In this document: positions 16,448 to 24,703 of the stretch, piece by piece | Numbering within the stretch: the stretch's first letter is position 1 | Layout: each line of letters opens with the position of its first letter | Assembly: GCA_016791025.1 (NCBI GenBank) | Contig: JAEUNX010000082.1 | Coordinates: 1 to 33,486 of the forward strand | Origin: Zoogloeaceae bacterium | GTDB taxonomy: Bacteria; Pseudomonadota; Gammaproteobacteria; Burkholderiales; Rhodocyclaceae | Direction of reading: 5' to 3' | DNA length: 33,486 bases | Translations under genes and position numbers: made by a program | The notes under the pieces: model-generated | Databases searched by the model: none | The model's input: only the letters and a program-made list of their open reading frames with translations | Told to the model about the DNA's origin: nothing

Positions 16448-17902
16448 TCACTCGCCGCCAGACTTCTTCATTGCCTCGGCAAGCAGGGCTTCCTTGTCGA
16501 TCTGCATCATGCCTGGCCCTTCGGCTGGGCAGGCTGTGGCCGGGTCCACCGCCGCGGCGTCTGATCCGAGGTCAGCCAGAGCCGGAAGATCGGACCGGCG
16601 GACATCCAGGGCCTGGAGGAGGCGACCCATGCCTGCCAATGCTCGCCCACGCGCCACCGTCTGGTCGTAAATACCCCCCACGTAAGCACGCCGGGCCTGG
16701 AAGTATTCGTTTTCAGTGTCCAGGAGGTCCAACAAGGTACGCTGGCCAATGTCGAATTGCTTGCGATACGCTTCCCTGGCCTTGGCAATCGACAGCTGGT
16801 GCTGATCAAGATAACGCAGTTGTTCCGCTAGCCGATGGACATCGTTGTAGGCGATGGAAACCGTCTGGCGGAGATCCCGACAGGCCTTGTCTCGTTGATC
16901 CTTGGCCACATTCACCCGCTCAGCGTACTGCCAAACCGTGGCCAGATCGGATCCACCGTTGAAGAGGTTGTAGTTCATGACCACTTCGACAACCTGCGCG
17001 TTGTTGCGCCCCATCAGACCATCGATATTGTGACCGACTTCCGTCCGCGCGCGAAAATCCACGGTGGGGTGAAAGCGCGCCTTGCGTACATCCATGTCCG
17101 CCTTGGCCGTCCTGATATTCTCCACCGAGGCGAGAAAGGCCGGGCTACCGCCGTAGGCGCCACGCAGGGCCTCTGCCACATTCTGCGGCAGCTCGGCCTT
17201 GCCCAGGTCCACCGGAGCAAGGGTCGGACTGGGCAACTCCCCAACCAGGCGCTGATAGCGGGCCGAGACGTCGTGCAAGTTGGTGGCCTCAGTGAGCAGG
17301 TTCGACTCAGCCAAGGCAAGGCGGCCGGAGGCCTGTTCCAGATCCACTCGTCGCCCAACCCCCGCCTGCACCCGGTCGCGAATCTGATCGAAAACCTGGC
17401 GATGGCGAACGTAGTTGTCTTCGGCAAGCTTCGCCAGCTCCCGGTAGCGCTCCACGTCGGTGTAGGCCCGAAGGGTTTCGAGGGCGGCGGTCTCCGAGGC
17501 GTCCAGCAATTCGTAGTAGCGCGTCAAGCGGGCATACCCCAGCCGCGAAACGTCGGATGAGGTCGCGAACCCATCGTAAAGCATCTGGGTCAGACCGAGC
17601 GTCACGCCCCGCCGCTGGAAGTCCTGATCTTCGAGGCCCGTGTTGTGGCGCCGCTCCGTGCCGACCCCCGCCGTCAGGTCCACTCGTGGAAAGTATCCGC
17701 CGCGGGCGCTGTCGCGTTCGTTACCCGCTGCCTGGAGAACGTGCCAACGGGCCTGGACTTCCGGATTCGTGACGACGGCCCTCTGGGCCGCTTCCCTCAG
17801 TGTGCTGGCCGCCCCTCCCTGCGCCGCCGGCTCCACTGCCAGAACAACGGAGGTGGAGAGTCCGGCGAGCAAGATCGCAATACGCTTTGGAATCGGATTC
17901 AT
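16448..17902 (-). CDS. TolC-family outer-membrane channel protein (LapE-like)
   Basis: Outer-membrane export duct (484 aa) for type I secretion. A signal peptide of about 22 residues (IAILLAGLSTSVVLA) is followed by tandem OEP domains with TolC-type repeats: TLREAAQRAVVTNPEVQAR, LTQMLYDGF, VQAGVGRRVDLEQASGRLALAESNL, and in the second half MNYNLFNGGSDLATVWQYAERVN and FDIGQRTLLDLLDTENEYFQARRAYV. The C-terminal tail ends after MKKSGGE. It stands beside lapG and lapD and in the same region as LapB/LapC homologues, so it most likely completes the adhesin exporter. It is divergent from lapG and has its own terminator. Family is certain; the LapE assignment is by context. Confidence 0.92.
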   Translation of the reverse strand: MNPIPKRIAILLAGLSTSVVLAVEPAAQGGAASTLREAAQRAVVTNPEVQARWHVLQAAGNERDSARGGYFPRVDLTAGVGTERRHNTGLEDQDFQRRGVTLGLTQMLYDGFATSSDVSRLGYARLTRYYELLDASETAALETLRAYTDVERYRELAKLAEDNYVRHRQVFDQIRDRVQAGVGRRVDLEQASGRLALAESNLLTEATNLHDVSARYQRLVGELPSPTLAPVDLGKAELPQNVAEALRGAYGGSPAFLASVENIRTAKADMDVRKARFHPTVDFRARTEVGHNIDGLMGRNNAQVVEVVMNYNLFNGGSDLATVWQYAERVNVAKDQRDKACRDLRQTVSIAYNDVHRLAEQLRYLDQHQLSIAKAREAYRKQFDIGQRTLLDLLDTENEYFQARRAYVGGIYDQTVARGRALAGMGRLLQALDVRRSDLPALADLGSDAAAVDPATACPAEGPGMMQIDKEALLAEAMKKSGGE

Positions 17903-17938
17903 GGATCTTTAGTTTTGTCGTTGGAAGTCCGTAATCCC

Positions 17939-17955
17939 CGGCAAGGAACTTGCCG
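17939..17955. promoter_or_regulatory. Inverted repeat in the tolC / lapG divergent intergenic region
   Basis: CGGCAAG-GAA-CTTGCCG is a perfect 7-bp inverted repeat with a three-base centre. It lies 37 bases upstream of the TolC-family start codon and about 100 bases upstream of lapG. In a divergent promoter region of 153 bases this is a candidate operator or leader hairpin. No regulator is known to match it. The remainder of the gap shows no gene and no strong Shine-Dalgarno for either gene. Confidence 0.4.
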
Positions 17956-18055
17956 CGCCGGAGGTGCTGCAAGGGTTAACGCCACGGCGACAAGGTTCTT
18001 GAGATCAGACCGGCACCCTCGCGAAGACACGGATAATAGCGGTATCTCCCGCAGA

Positions 18056-18799
18056 ATGAGGGACGAATTGCTTTGTGGCATTGGCCCCGGCGCAAGACGC
18101 ATTGAAACTCATTTCAGGCGGGTTGGCCTCACGCATGGACGATGGAAACGTGCCGCGCTCGCTGGCCTCGCCGCCGTGCTATGCGCAGCCGGATTGGTCG
18201 TTGCTGCCCCCGCCTTCGACCGTATGGCGACCTTGGCCCTCCAGCGCTACGGTCCGAAGGGCGCCGAAGCCGTCGCCGCGTGGCGCCGGCTCTTTGCCGA
18301 TGCCGATGGCCACGACGACATCGAGAAGGTCCGGCGGGTCAATGCTTTCTTCAATCGACGGATTCAGTATGAGAGCGACGATATGGTCTGGAATCAGCCA
18401 GACTACTGGGCGACCCCGCTGGAAACTCTTGGTCGTGGGATGGGGGATTGTGAGGATTTCGCCATCGCCAAATACGTCAGCCTCGAAGCCCTAGGCGTGC
18501 CCCGCAGCAAGCTCCGCTTAATTTATGTCCGAGCCCAGATTGGGGGACCTGCGAGCGGGATCGTGCAAGCCCACATGATTCTTGGCTACTATCCCGAGCC
18601 AGCTGCAGATCCACTCATCCTGGACAGCCTGATCAGCGAGATCCGGCCAGGATCCCGGCGCCCCGATTTGATCCCGATCTTTAGCTTCAACGCCGAAGGC
18701 CTGTGGGTAGCCGGAGCACCCGCGAGCACTGATCCCACTGCCCGCCTGTCGCGCTGGCGCGACGTCCTGCATCGCATGGCCCAGGAGGGCATCCCATGA
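18056..18799 (+). CDS. lapG: LapG-type periplasmic cysteine protease
   Basis: Calcium-dependent, transglutaminase-like cysteine protease (247 aa) that releases LapA-type adhesins by cutting them near their N-terminus. A membrane or signal segment (AALAGLAAVLCAAGLVVAAPA, residues 33-53) precedes the catalytic domain. The family triad is visible as Cys132 in GDCEDFAIAKY, His173 in QAHMILGYY and Asp190 in LILDSLISEI. The acidic residues around Cys132 match the calcium site of LapG. I chose ATG at 18056, since an open frame runs farther upstream but through the tolC gene. No clear Shine-Dalgarno is seen, so a later start is possible. lapD follows 40 bases downstream, the standard lapG-lapD pairing. 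Confidence 0.93.
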   Translation: MRDELLCGIGPGARRIETHFRRVGLTHGRWKRAALAGLAAVLCAAGLVVAAPAFDRMATLALQRYGPKGAEAVAAWRRLFADADGHDDIEKVRRVNAFFNRRIQYESDDMVWNQPDYWATPLETLGRGMGDCEDFAIAKYVSLEALGVPRSKLRLIYVRAQIGGPASGIVQAHMILGYYPEPAADPLILDSLISEIRPGSRRPDLIPIFSFNAEGLWVAGAPASTDPTARLSRWRDVLHRMAQEGIP

Positions 18800-18839
18800 G
18801 CCACACCAGAGCTGGAACCCCGTCCCAAGGACTTGATTC

Positions 18840-20744
18840 ATGTCACTGATCAAACAACTCTGGCTTGGTATCGCCGCGGTGACCCTGTTGGTGTTCGGCG
18901 GCGCGTTCTTGGTCACAACGCTCGCTGCACGCCAGTATCTTTCCGAACAGCTGTACGTGAAGAACGTGGATAACGCCAACGTCCTGGCCCTGTCCATGTC
19001 CCAGATGGCCAAAGACCCGGTAACCCTGGACCTGCAAATCTCCGCGCAATTCGACGGCGGCCATTACCGGAGCATCCGCCTCCTCGACCCTAGTGGAAAC
19101 GTGTTGCTGACCCGGACGGACGAGCAACCCATAGATGAAGTTCCTACATGGTTCGCCGCCATCACCCCTTTGACGGTCAAGACCGGAATCGCCCAGGTTC
19201 AGGACGGTTGGAAGCAGTTCGGCACCCTGGAAGTCGAGAGTCAGACGCGCTACGCTCGGGCTGAATTGTGGCGGGGCACGATTCGGCTTGCCGAATGGTG
19301 CGCTGTGGCTGCCGTCCTCACCAGCCTGGTGGCCACCGTATTGCTGCGGGTGCTCCTGCGCCCCCTCGACCGGGTAGTGAAGCAGGCCGAAGCCATAGGG
19401 GCACGGCAATTCATTACCACTGCCGAGCCGGCCACTCCGGAATTTCGCCGCGTCGTGCGGGCCATGAATGCCCTCTCCGATCGCGTCAAGCAGTTGATTC
19501 TCGAAGAGTCCCGCCGGGTCGAGGAATTGCGCCAAAAGGCCCAAGCAGACCCCTTGACTGGCCTTGCCAGCAGGGAGAGCTTCATGAGCGCACTCTCAGC
19601 CCGCCTGGAACCAGATCAAACAACGGGGGCCGGATATCTCGCCGTACTCAGGGTCAGCACTTTGGCAGAGCTCAATCACCGTTTTGGGCGGACCGTGGCA
19701 GATCAATGTCTGGTGCAATTGAGCGAGCGCCTTGGCGCCTTCGTGGCGGCTCACCCGGGAGCGCAGGCAGGGCGTTTGAACGGATCCGACTTTGCCGTGC
19801 TCGTCCCTGGCGAAACCGACGTTTCGGCGATTCTGTCTGCCTTGGGCGAGGCTGCCAGGCAAGCCACCATAACCCTGGCACAACTTGGCTCGTTTCCGAT
19901 CGGCGCTACCGCCTACCTTCCGGGAGAATCGCCAAGCCAAGCCTTGGCACGGATGGATAGCGCCCTGGCCGCCTCGGAAGCCTCGGGGCAGCCAGAGCAC
20001 CGCGAGGCGCCAAAAAGCGACGACTTCCAGGAACCGGTCGACGCCGACGGTTGGCGGAAATTGCTCGATGCCTCACTGACCCCAGCAAAGGTACTGCTTG
20101 GTCGCTACCCCGTCTTGACGCCCGGCGGTACCGTTTTGCACTTTGAGGCGCCGGTACGATTGAACCTGGCGGGCCAATGGCAGCCGGCAAGCCGCTTCGT
20201 TGCCTGGGCCGGCCGTCTTGGAAAACTTCAGACCCTCGACGCCTTGGTTCTTGATGCCGCATTCAAACAGGTCGCAGCTTCGGGCGTAGCGCTGGGTGTC
20301 AATCTGTCGCCGGAGTCCATGCGGGATCCCGCTTTCACAAAATTACTCGCAGACCGACTGAGGACGGAGCCGGCGCTTGCCCAGTCCCTATGGCTTGAAA
20401 TACCTGAACATGGTGCCTACCACCACCTCGACGCCTTCCGAAATTTCTGCCACCTGTTAAAGCCGACGGGTTGTCGCATCGGGCTGGAGCACGTAGGCCC
20501 CAGTATCGGACGAATTGGTGAACTGCACGACGTCGGGCTGGATTACCTGAAGATCGACGCTTCGATCATTCGCGGCATCGACACTCACCCCGGCAATCAG
20601 GCATTCCTGCGCGGGCTCTGCATGGTCGCTCATGCCATTGGGTTGAAGGCGATCGCCGAGGGAGTCATGACCGCCAAGGAGCGTGACGCCCTTCCCGAAC
20701 TGGGCATCGACGCCCTGACCGGACCGGCAGTGGTGATCGAATGA
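18840..20744 (+). CDS. lapD: LapD-type c-di-GMP receptor (degenerate GGDEF-EAL)
   Basis: Inner-membrane receptor (634 aa) that binds c-di-GMP inside the cell and sequesters LapG in the periplasm. Layout: membrane helix (residues 8-30), LapD/MoxY-type periplasmic domain with the QDGW motif (Trp124, where LapD uses a Trp to hold LapG), second helix (153-172), HAMP region, GGDEF domain, EAL domain. Both enzyme sites are degenerate. The GGDEF loop reads NGSDF (314-318), EAL reads EAP (436-438), and the usual DDFG metal motif is replaced by EHVG (550-553). Enzyme activity is therefore unlikely. NLSPESM, KID and AEGV segments remain, consistent with ligand binding. It probably shares an operon with lapG. 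Confidence 0.95.
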   Translation: MSLIKQLWLGIAAVTLLVFGGAFLVTTLAARQYLSEQLYVKNVDNANVLALSMSQMAKDPVTLDLQISAQFDGGHYRSIRLLDPSGNVLLTRTDEQPIDEVPTWFAAITPLTVKTGIAQVQDGWKQFGTLEVESQTRYARAELWRGTIRLAEWCAVAAVLTSLVATVLLRVLLRPLDRVVKQAEAIGARQFITTAEPATPEFRRVVRAMNALSDRVKQLILEESRRVEELRQKAQADPLTGLASRESFMSALSARLEPDQTTGAGYLAVLRVSTLAELNHRFGRTVADQCLVQLSERLGAFVAAHPGAQAGRLNGSDFAVLVPGETDVSAILSALGEAARQATITLAQLGSFPIGATAYLPGESPSQALARMDSALAASEASGQPEHREAPKSDDFQEPVDADGWRKLLDASLTPAKVLLGRYPVLTPGGTVLHFEAPVRLNLAGQWQPASRFVAWAGRLGKLQTLDALVLDAAFKQVAASGVALGVNLSPESMRDPAFTKLLADRLRTEPALAQSLWLEIPEHGAYHHLDAFRNFCHLLKPTGCRIGLEHVGPSIGRIGELHDVGLDYLKIDASIIRGIDTHPGNQAFLRGLCMVAHAIGLKAIAEGVMTAKERDALPELGIDALTGPAVVIE

Positions 20745-20768
20745 TGAGCAGGGAAACGGCGCCCTCGG

Positions 20769-21086
20769 TTAGAGAACGCCGCCGTCGTCGAGGAGATTGA
20801 GACCGCCGAGGGCGTGACGAAGGGTACGGCGCTCCAGGAGCTTTTCCTGGGCAGCGGCAGGCAGGTCAGTGAAGCGGATCACCTCTTTCGTGATCAAAAC
20901 ATCGATCAGATCCTCCAACACCCGGACCAACCGCATGTCGGTGTCCGCCAATGGACTGGCTGACGATCCCTGGCCTAACGCTGCCAGGTCCAGGGAATCG
21001 TCGGGCACTGCCTCGGGAAAAAACGGATCTTCGATCAAACTGACGGCAATCACTTCACCTTCGGCATTTCGCCTCACGTAACGCAT
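20769..21086 (-). CDS. Small conserved protein of unknown function ('tryptophan synthase subunit beta-like')
   Basis: Protein of 105 aa with no signal peptide or membrane segment. Its pattern is MRYVRRNAEGEVIAVS at the N-terminus, an acidic middle, and MRLVRVLEDLIDVLITKEVIRFTDLPAAAQEKLLERRTLR near the C-terminus. From memory, this matches a widespread proteobacterial family whose database name is 'tryptophan synthase subunit beta-like'. It has none of the PLP-binding fold and is far too short for TrpB, so the name should not be read as a function. The start has AAGGGG about nine bases upstream. It begins 19 bases after the adhesin stop codon on the same strand, so it is probably the last gene of the adhesin operon. 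Confidence 0.85.
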   Translation of the reverse strand: MRYVRRNAEGEVIAVSLIEDPFFPEAVPDDSLDLAALGQGSSASPLADTDMRLVRVLEDLIDVLITKEVIRFTDLPAAAQEKLLERRTLRHALGGLNLLDDGGVL

Positions 21087-21105
21087 CCCGCGAACCCCTT
21101 CAACC

Positions 21106-23958
21106 CTAGTCCGTGATCAACTTGCCCTTGGCCAGGAGGTCCTGAATCACGGTCTGATCCGTCATCCCTCCAGCCAGCAGGTTAACGCCTTCCAGAACAA
21201 TGGTCTGGTCCTCATTGCCAGCAGCGTAGCCGCCACTGAAGCCGCCAGACGAACTGACGTGGACCACCGTTCCTGCAGCGGTCTGCTCAAAATGCAAGAA
21301 TGACCCAAGATTTCCACCGGAAGCGGATTCGCCTTGGAGGAGATCCCGGAGGTCCAGGATATCCCCGCCCAGCTTTGCGGCCTCGAGGCCAAAATCCTTC
21401 ACCGTGTCGGTCACCGGCGCTCCCTTCGGACCGGCATCCGCCAGCGTCCAGCGGAAAGTATCGGACCCAAGCCCGCCGTACAACGTATCAGAACCAGCCC
21501 CCCCCACCAACAGGTCGTTACCACCCAACCCATGGAGGGTGTCGTTGCCACCACCACCATTGAGATAATCAGTCGCTGCAGTACCTGTCAGATCGTCCGC
21601 GCCTGCGCCGCCCACACCCTGGGTGACGGCAAGGGTCGCGGTGTCAGGATCACCATCCCCGTCCAGCATCGAGTAGGTAAAGGTTTCTGTGGTCGTGTCC
21701 TTCGTATAACTCAGATCGCTCAACACGAAACCATCGTTGGCATTGATCCCGTTGGTATCGAAGGTCAGCCGGATGTACTCAAACTCGACCGCGGTAGAGA
21801 TCGTCCCTGATACCACTCCACCATTGCTTTCCCCACCTAGAATAGTGCCAGACGCCACGAGCGCCCCGGCAGCATCGTAGGCATACCAGGCAGCCGTGGT
21901 AGCTTGGGCCGCATTGAATTGACCCAGGGAAAAGGTGGCATATGTGGTGCCGTCAGCCAAATGAACGATCAATTGCTCGTGGTCGCCAATATCCGCGTTG
22001 CCACCGCCGACCCCGATGCCAGACTTTCCACTGCCTCCGCCGCCCTTGAACGCCACCAGATCAGCGGCGGCTTGGTTCAGACCGGACAAGTTGAGCTGGC
22101 TCGACGTACCCCAGGTTGCATTGTTTGACTTGAAGGCGAAGAGATCGACGCTTGCCTCCCAGGCTGCGACAGAGGTCCCGGTTACAGTAGCACTGGAACT
22201 CAACTGCGCCGTGTAGGTATAGGCACCGTTCGACGACACCGTCAGCAATCCGGCGGGCGTGTCGATCGTCGTGGATCCCCCGGCAGGCACAAGCGTCGTG
22301 TGGCCAGCGAAGGTCACTGACGTCACGACCTTGTTGGCATCAACCGCAAGATCGTTGGTGAGAAGGTTCCCCTGCAGCACACCGCCAAATGCCACCGCAC
22401 CAAAATCATCGCCTGCGGTGGGTACGGTATCGATGAGATCGACCGTCACCGTGGTCCAAAGCGATAGGCCATGACCATCTGTCGCTTGGTAGGCGAAGCT
22501 GTCCTTGACCTGGGCATCATTCGTGTGATTCCCGACCGGCGCGTGATAGGAAAAGCTTCCGTCCGCGTTCATGACCACCGTGCCGCCGAGCGCCGTCGTA
22601 ACGCTGTTGATCCCGTTGGCTGAGACTGCGGTCCCGCCTGGTGTCGCAGCAAAAGTCGCCACCTGCAGCCCCGTACCCTCCGGATCGATGTCATTGCCCA
22701 GCACACTGGACATGCTGGGCGTCGTACTCCCCTCGACCACTTGGTAGGCATCCGCCACCGTTGCCGGCGGAAGATTGACCTCGGCGACAAAAATGCCGAC
22801 CACTGCGGAATTGGAATTGAGCGCTTCGTCGTCGGTGGCGTGGTAGTTGAAGCCGGTATCACCGTGGAAGTTGGGCGCGGGCACGAAGTACAGGGTCGCG
22901 CTGCTGACCTGGGTCCCCACCCCCACCACCTGGGTGAGTGCGGCGTCGCTGTAGAGCGTGCCGTTGGCCGGCAGGCTGTCGATGGTGTAGCTCACCACCA
23001 CCCCGTCCGGGTCGCTGGCCGACAGGGTCACGGGAATCGAAGCAGCATCCTCCAGCCCGTTGGCCGTCACGTTCTGCGCCACCGGGGGTTGGGCCTCGTC
23101 TGGAGGCAGATCCGCCACACCGATAGTCGTTCCGCCGGTGGCAGTGAATTGCCCGTCGCTGACTTGGTAGCTGAAGCTCCCCACCGGATCAGTGCCGTTG
23201 TAGTTGGCGGGCGCGTCGTACTGCAAACCTTCGAGCTGGGCCGCCGTAAGCGCCATGCCCATGGTTACCGGAGTGCCATCGGCCAGGGTCACTACGCCAA
23301 GCACGGGAAGCCCGGTCACGGTGATGGTGAGGGGGTCCCCGTCAGGGTCCGTCGGCGCCAAAAGGCCCAGCGGCGTGTTCGCCGATCCTTCGACAACATT
23401 GATTGCACTGCTATCGGCATTGGGGGCCTGGTTGCTCCCCCCGTCCGTCGGCGGCTCGTCGTTGGACGCCGCCGCCACTGCCCCATCGAATGGCAACTCG
23501 ACATCCAAAGGATTGGCTTCGGGGAAATTGAAGCTGAGGTCATCCAAACCTTCAGAGATCCGCAGGAGGCGAACAAAACTGTTGCCCTCCCCCCCTGCGC
23601 CACCACCTCCGCCTGCCGCCGGGGCGTCAAGCAATGCGTCGATTTCGCCGCCTTGATTGAGAGCCTGAATGACCCGTTCGATGGTCCCTGAGGCGATCTC
23701 GGCTTCACTCCGGTCCGGCCGAAGCACTTCCGACAATTCCGCTGTGATCGCCACAGTCTGTTCGCCGGGGATCGGGATATGGTCCCCGTCGGCAAAGGCC
23801 AGCTCGGCATGGGCGCCCGGTCCGGTAACCAAAACATCGCCCTCGCGCAACACGTCTCCGGCCTTCAAAGTCCGGATTTCCCCATTTGGGCTACGGGCTT
23901 CGACCTTGCCGACCACGGCAACGACGGTGGCAATAGGTTGGGATGCGCCTGTGGCCAT
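21106..23958 (-). CDS. LapA/BapA-like RTX adhesin with retention module and LapG site
   Basis: Type I-secreted surface adhesin (950 aa), small for its class. The N-terminal retention module (residues 1-135, IATVVAVVGKVEARSPNGEIRTLKAGDVL) carries Pro113-Ala-Ala-Gly116 followed by a Gly run, matching the (T/A/P)AAG site cut by LapG between the alanines. Then come about four cadherin/VCBS-like Ig domains (PTDPDGDPLTITV, LSASDPDGVVVSYTI, GNDIDPEG, MLDGDGDPDTATL) and calcium-binding RTX nonapeptides (GGGGNDTLHGLGGNDLLVGG) at about residues 783-835. A C-terminal secretion region with DTVKDFGL and DILDLRDLL ends the protein. GGAGA precedes the ATG. LapB, LapC, TolC, LapG and LapD homologues are all nearby. 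I leave the symbol blank because overall identity to LapA cannot be judged. Confidence 0.92.
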   Translation of the reverse strand: MATGASQPIATVVAVVGKVEARSPNGEIRTLKAGDVLREGDVLVTGPGAHAELAFADGDHIPIPGEQTVAITAELSEVLRPDRSEAEIASGTIERVIQALNQGGEIDALLDAPAAGGGGGAGGEGNSFVRLLRISEGLDDLSFNFPEANPLDVELPFDGAVAAASNDEPPTDGGSNQAPNADSSAINVVEGSANTPLGLLAPTDPDGDPLTITVTGLPVLGVVTLADGTPVTMGMALTAAQLEGLQYDAPANYNGTDPVGSFSYQVSDGQFTATGGTTIGVADLPPDEAQPPVAQNVTANGLEDAASIPVTLSASDPDGVVVSYTIDSLPANGTLYSDAALTQVVGVGTQVSSATLYFVPAPNFHGDTGFNYHATDDEALNSNSAVVGIFVAEVNLPPATVADAYQVVEGSTTPSMSSVLGNDIDPEGTGLQVATFAATPGGTAVSANGINSVTTALGGTVVMNADGSFSYHAPVGNHTNDAQVKDSFAYQATDGHGLSLWTTVTVDLIDTVPTAGDDFGAVAFGGVLQGNLLTNDLAVDANKVVTSVTFAGHTTLVPAGGSTTIDTPAGLLTVSSNGAYTYTAQLSSSATVTGTSVAAWEASVDLFAFKSNNATWGTSSQLNLSGLNQAAADLVAFKGGGGSGKSGIGVGGGNADIGDHEQLIVHLADGTTYATFSLGQFNAAQATTAAWYAYDAAGALVASGTILGGESNGGVVSGTISTAVEFEYIRLTFDTNGINANDGFVLSDLSYTKDTTTETFTYSMLDGDGDPDTATLAVTQGVGGAGADDLTGTAATDYLNGGGGNDTLHGLGGNDLLVGGAGSDTLYGGLGSDTFRWTLADAGPKGAPVTDTVKDFGLEAAKLGGDILDLRDLLQGESASGGNLGSFLHFEQTAAGTVVHVSSSGGFSGGYAAGNEDQTIVLEGVNLLAGGMTDQTVIQDLLAKGKLITD

Positions 23959-24070
23959 GCTTGTCTCCGAATTAAATGATGGGGGTCGGCCCCGGTTTAT
24001 CGAGTGGTCCCCAATTTACGGAGCCGGCAGGCTCGTCCTTATTGGCCGAGTGGACAAGGTGCGACGGAAA

Positions 24071-24703
24071 TCACATTTCGCTGGGCAGAGCCACTGCCTC
24101 GCGGCGGGTCTGAAAGGAGATTGCGAGATGGAGGCGGTCCCGCACACCCAACTTTGCAAAGGCGGAGGCCAGGTGTGCCTTGACCGTCCGTTCGGTAATA
24201 CCCAAATGGAGGGCGACCTCCTTGTTGGTGGCGCCCAAAGCAACTTCTTCCGCAACTGCCCGTTCCCGTGGCGATAACAAGTCCAGATTGGCTTCCTGGC
24301 CGGAGAGTGCCACCCCACGCTGGGTCACGGCCACCAGCCGGGTGAGGATTTCGGGACCCACCCACATCCCGCCGTGACTGACCACAACGGCAACCTGCTG
24401 GAGCATCGGCGCCGTTGCCAAGGCGTGGCAATACCCCCGCGCTCCGGCCTCGAAAACGGCCGTGGCCACCTCCCTCGATGGCGCCAAATCAAGGGCCACG
24501 ACAGCGAGCTCCGGCCTAAGGCCATGCACCCGGCGAACCGTGCCAGGCAGCCCATCGACAGGTGCGGAAATCCAGACCACTGTGTCGGCGCCGTAGGCAG
24601 TGAGCTCCATCATTTCGAGGGCCCAGGCAACACTTCCGGGGAAGGCTTCTCCCCAACGTCCGGGTAACTTACCCGTTGGCGTAAGCAAAATGTGGTGAGT
24701 CAT
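24071..24703 (-). CDS. LuxR-family transcriptional regulator with degenerate receiver domain
   Basis: Predicted DNA-binding protein (210 aa). The C-terminal LuxR/GerE helix-turn-helix is clear at residues 142-196 (LSPRERAVAEEVALGATNKEVALHLGITERTVKAHLASAFAKLGVRDR). The N-terminal 125 residues have the alternating hydrophobic pattern of a response-regulator receiver. The strand that should end in the phospho-acceptor Asp reads VVWISAPV, so phosphorylation of the usual kind is unlikely. It lies between the adhesin gene and lapC, and its ATG overlaps the lapC stop codon as ATGA. It could regulate adhesin production or export, but no target site is evident. No sensor kinase is in the window. Confidence 0.9.
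   Translation of the reverse strand: MTHHILLTPTGKLPGRWGEAFPGSVAWALEMMELTAYGADTVVWISAPVDGLPGTVRRVHGLRPELAVVALDLAPSREVATAVFEAGARGYCHALATAPMLQQVAVVVSHGGMWVGPEILTRLVAVTQRGVALSGQEANLDLLSPRERAVAEEVALGATNKEVALHLGITERTVKAHLASAFAKLGVRDRLHLAISFQTRREAVALPSEM

Noticed and set aside
17645-18055. Upstream extension of the LapG frame
   Set aside because: It overlaps the 5' part of the TolC-family gene on the other strand and would place 137 unrelated residues before the signal segment.
20760-20814. 9-bp inverted repeat (CGCCCTCGG / CCGAGGGCG) between lapD and the small conserved gene
   Set aside because: The 37-base loop includes coding sequence and no T-run follows; it may be chance in GC-rich DNA, so it was not listed as a bidirectional terminator.
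21420-21620. Repetitive Gly-rich DNA that could be read as a tandem-repeat locus
   Set aside because: The repeats are the RTX nonapeptide codons of the adhesin and are explained by the protein.
22741-23691. 316-codon plus-strand frame antisense to the adhesin
   Set aside because: It is a shadow of a repetitive Gly/Asp-rich coding sequence, with His/Arg/Gly-rich composition and no family pattern.
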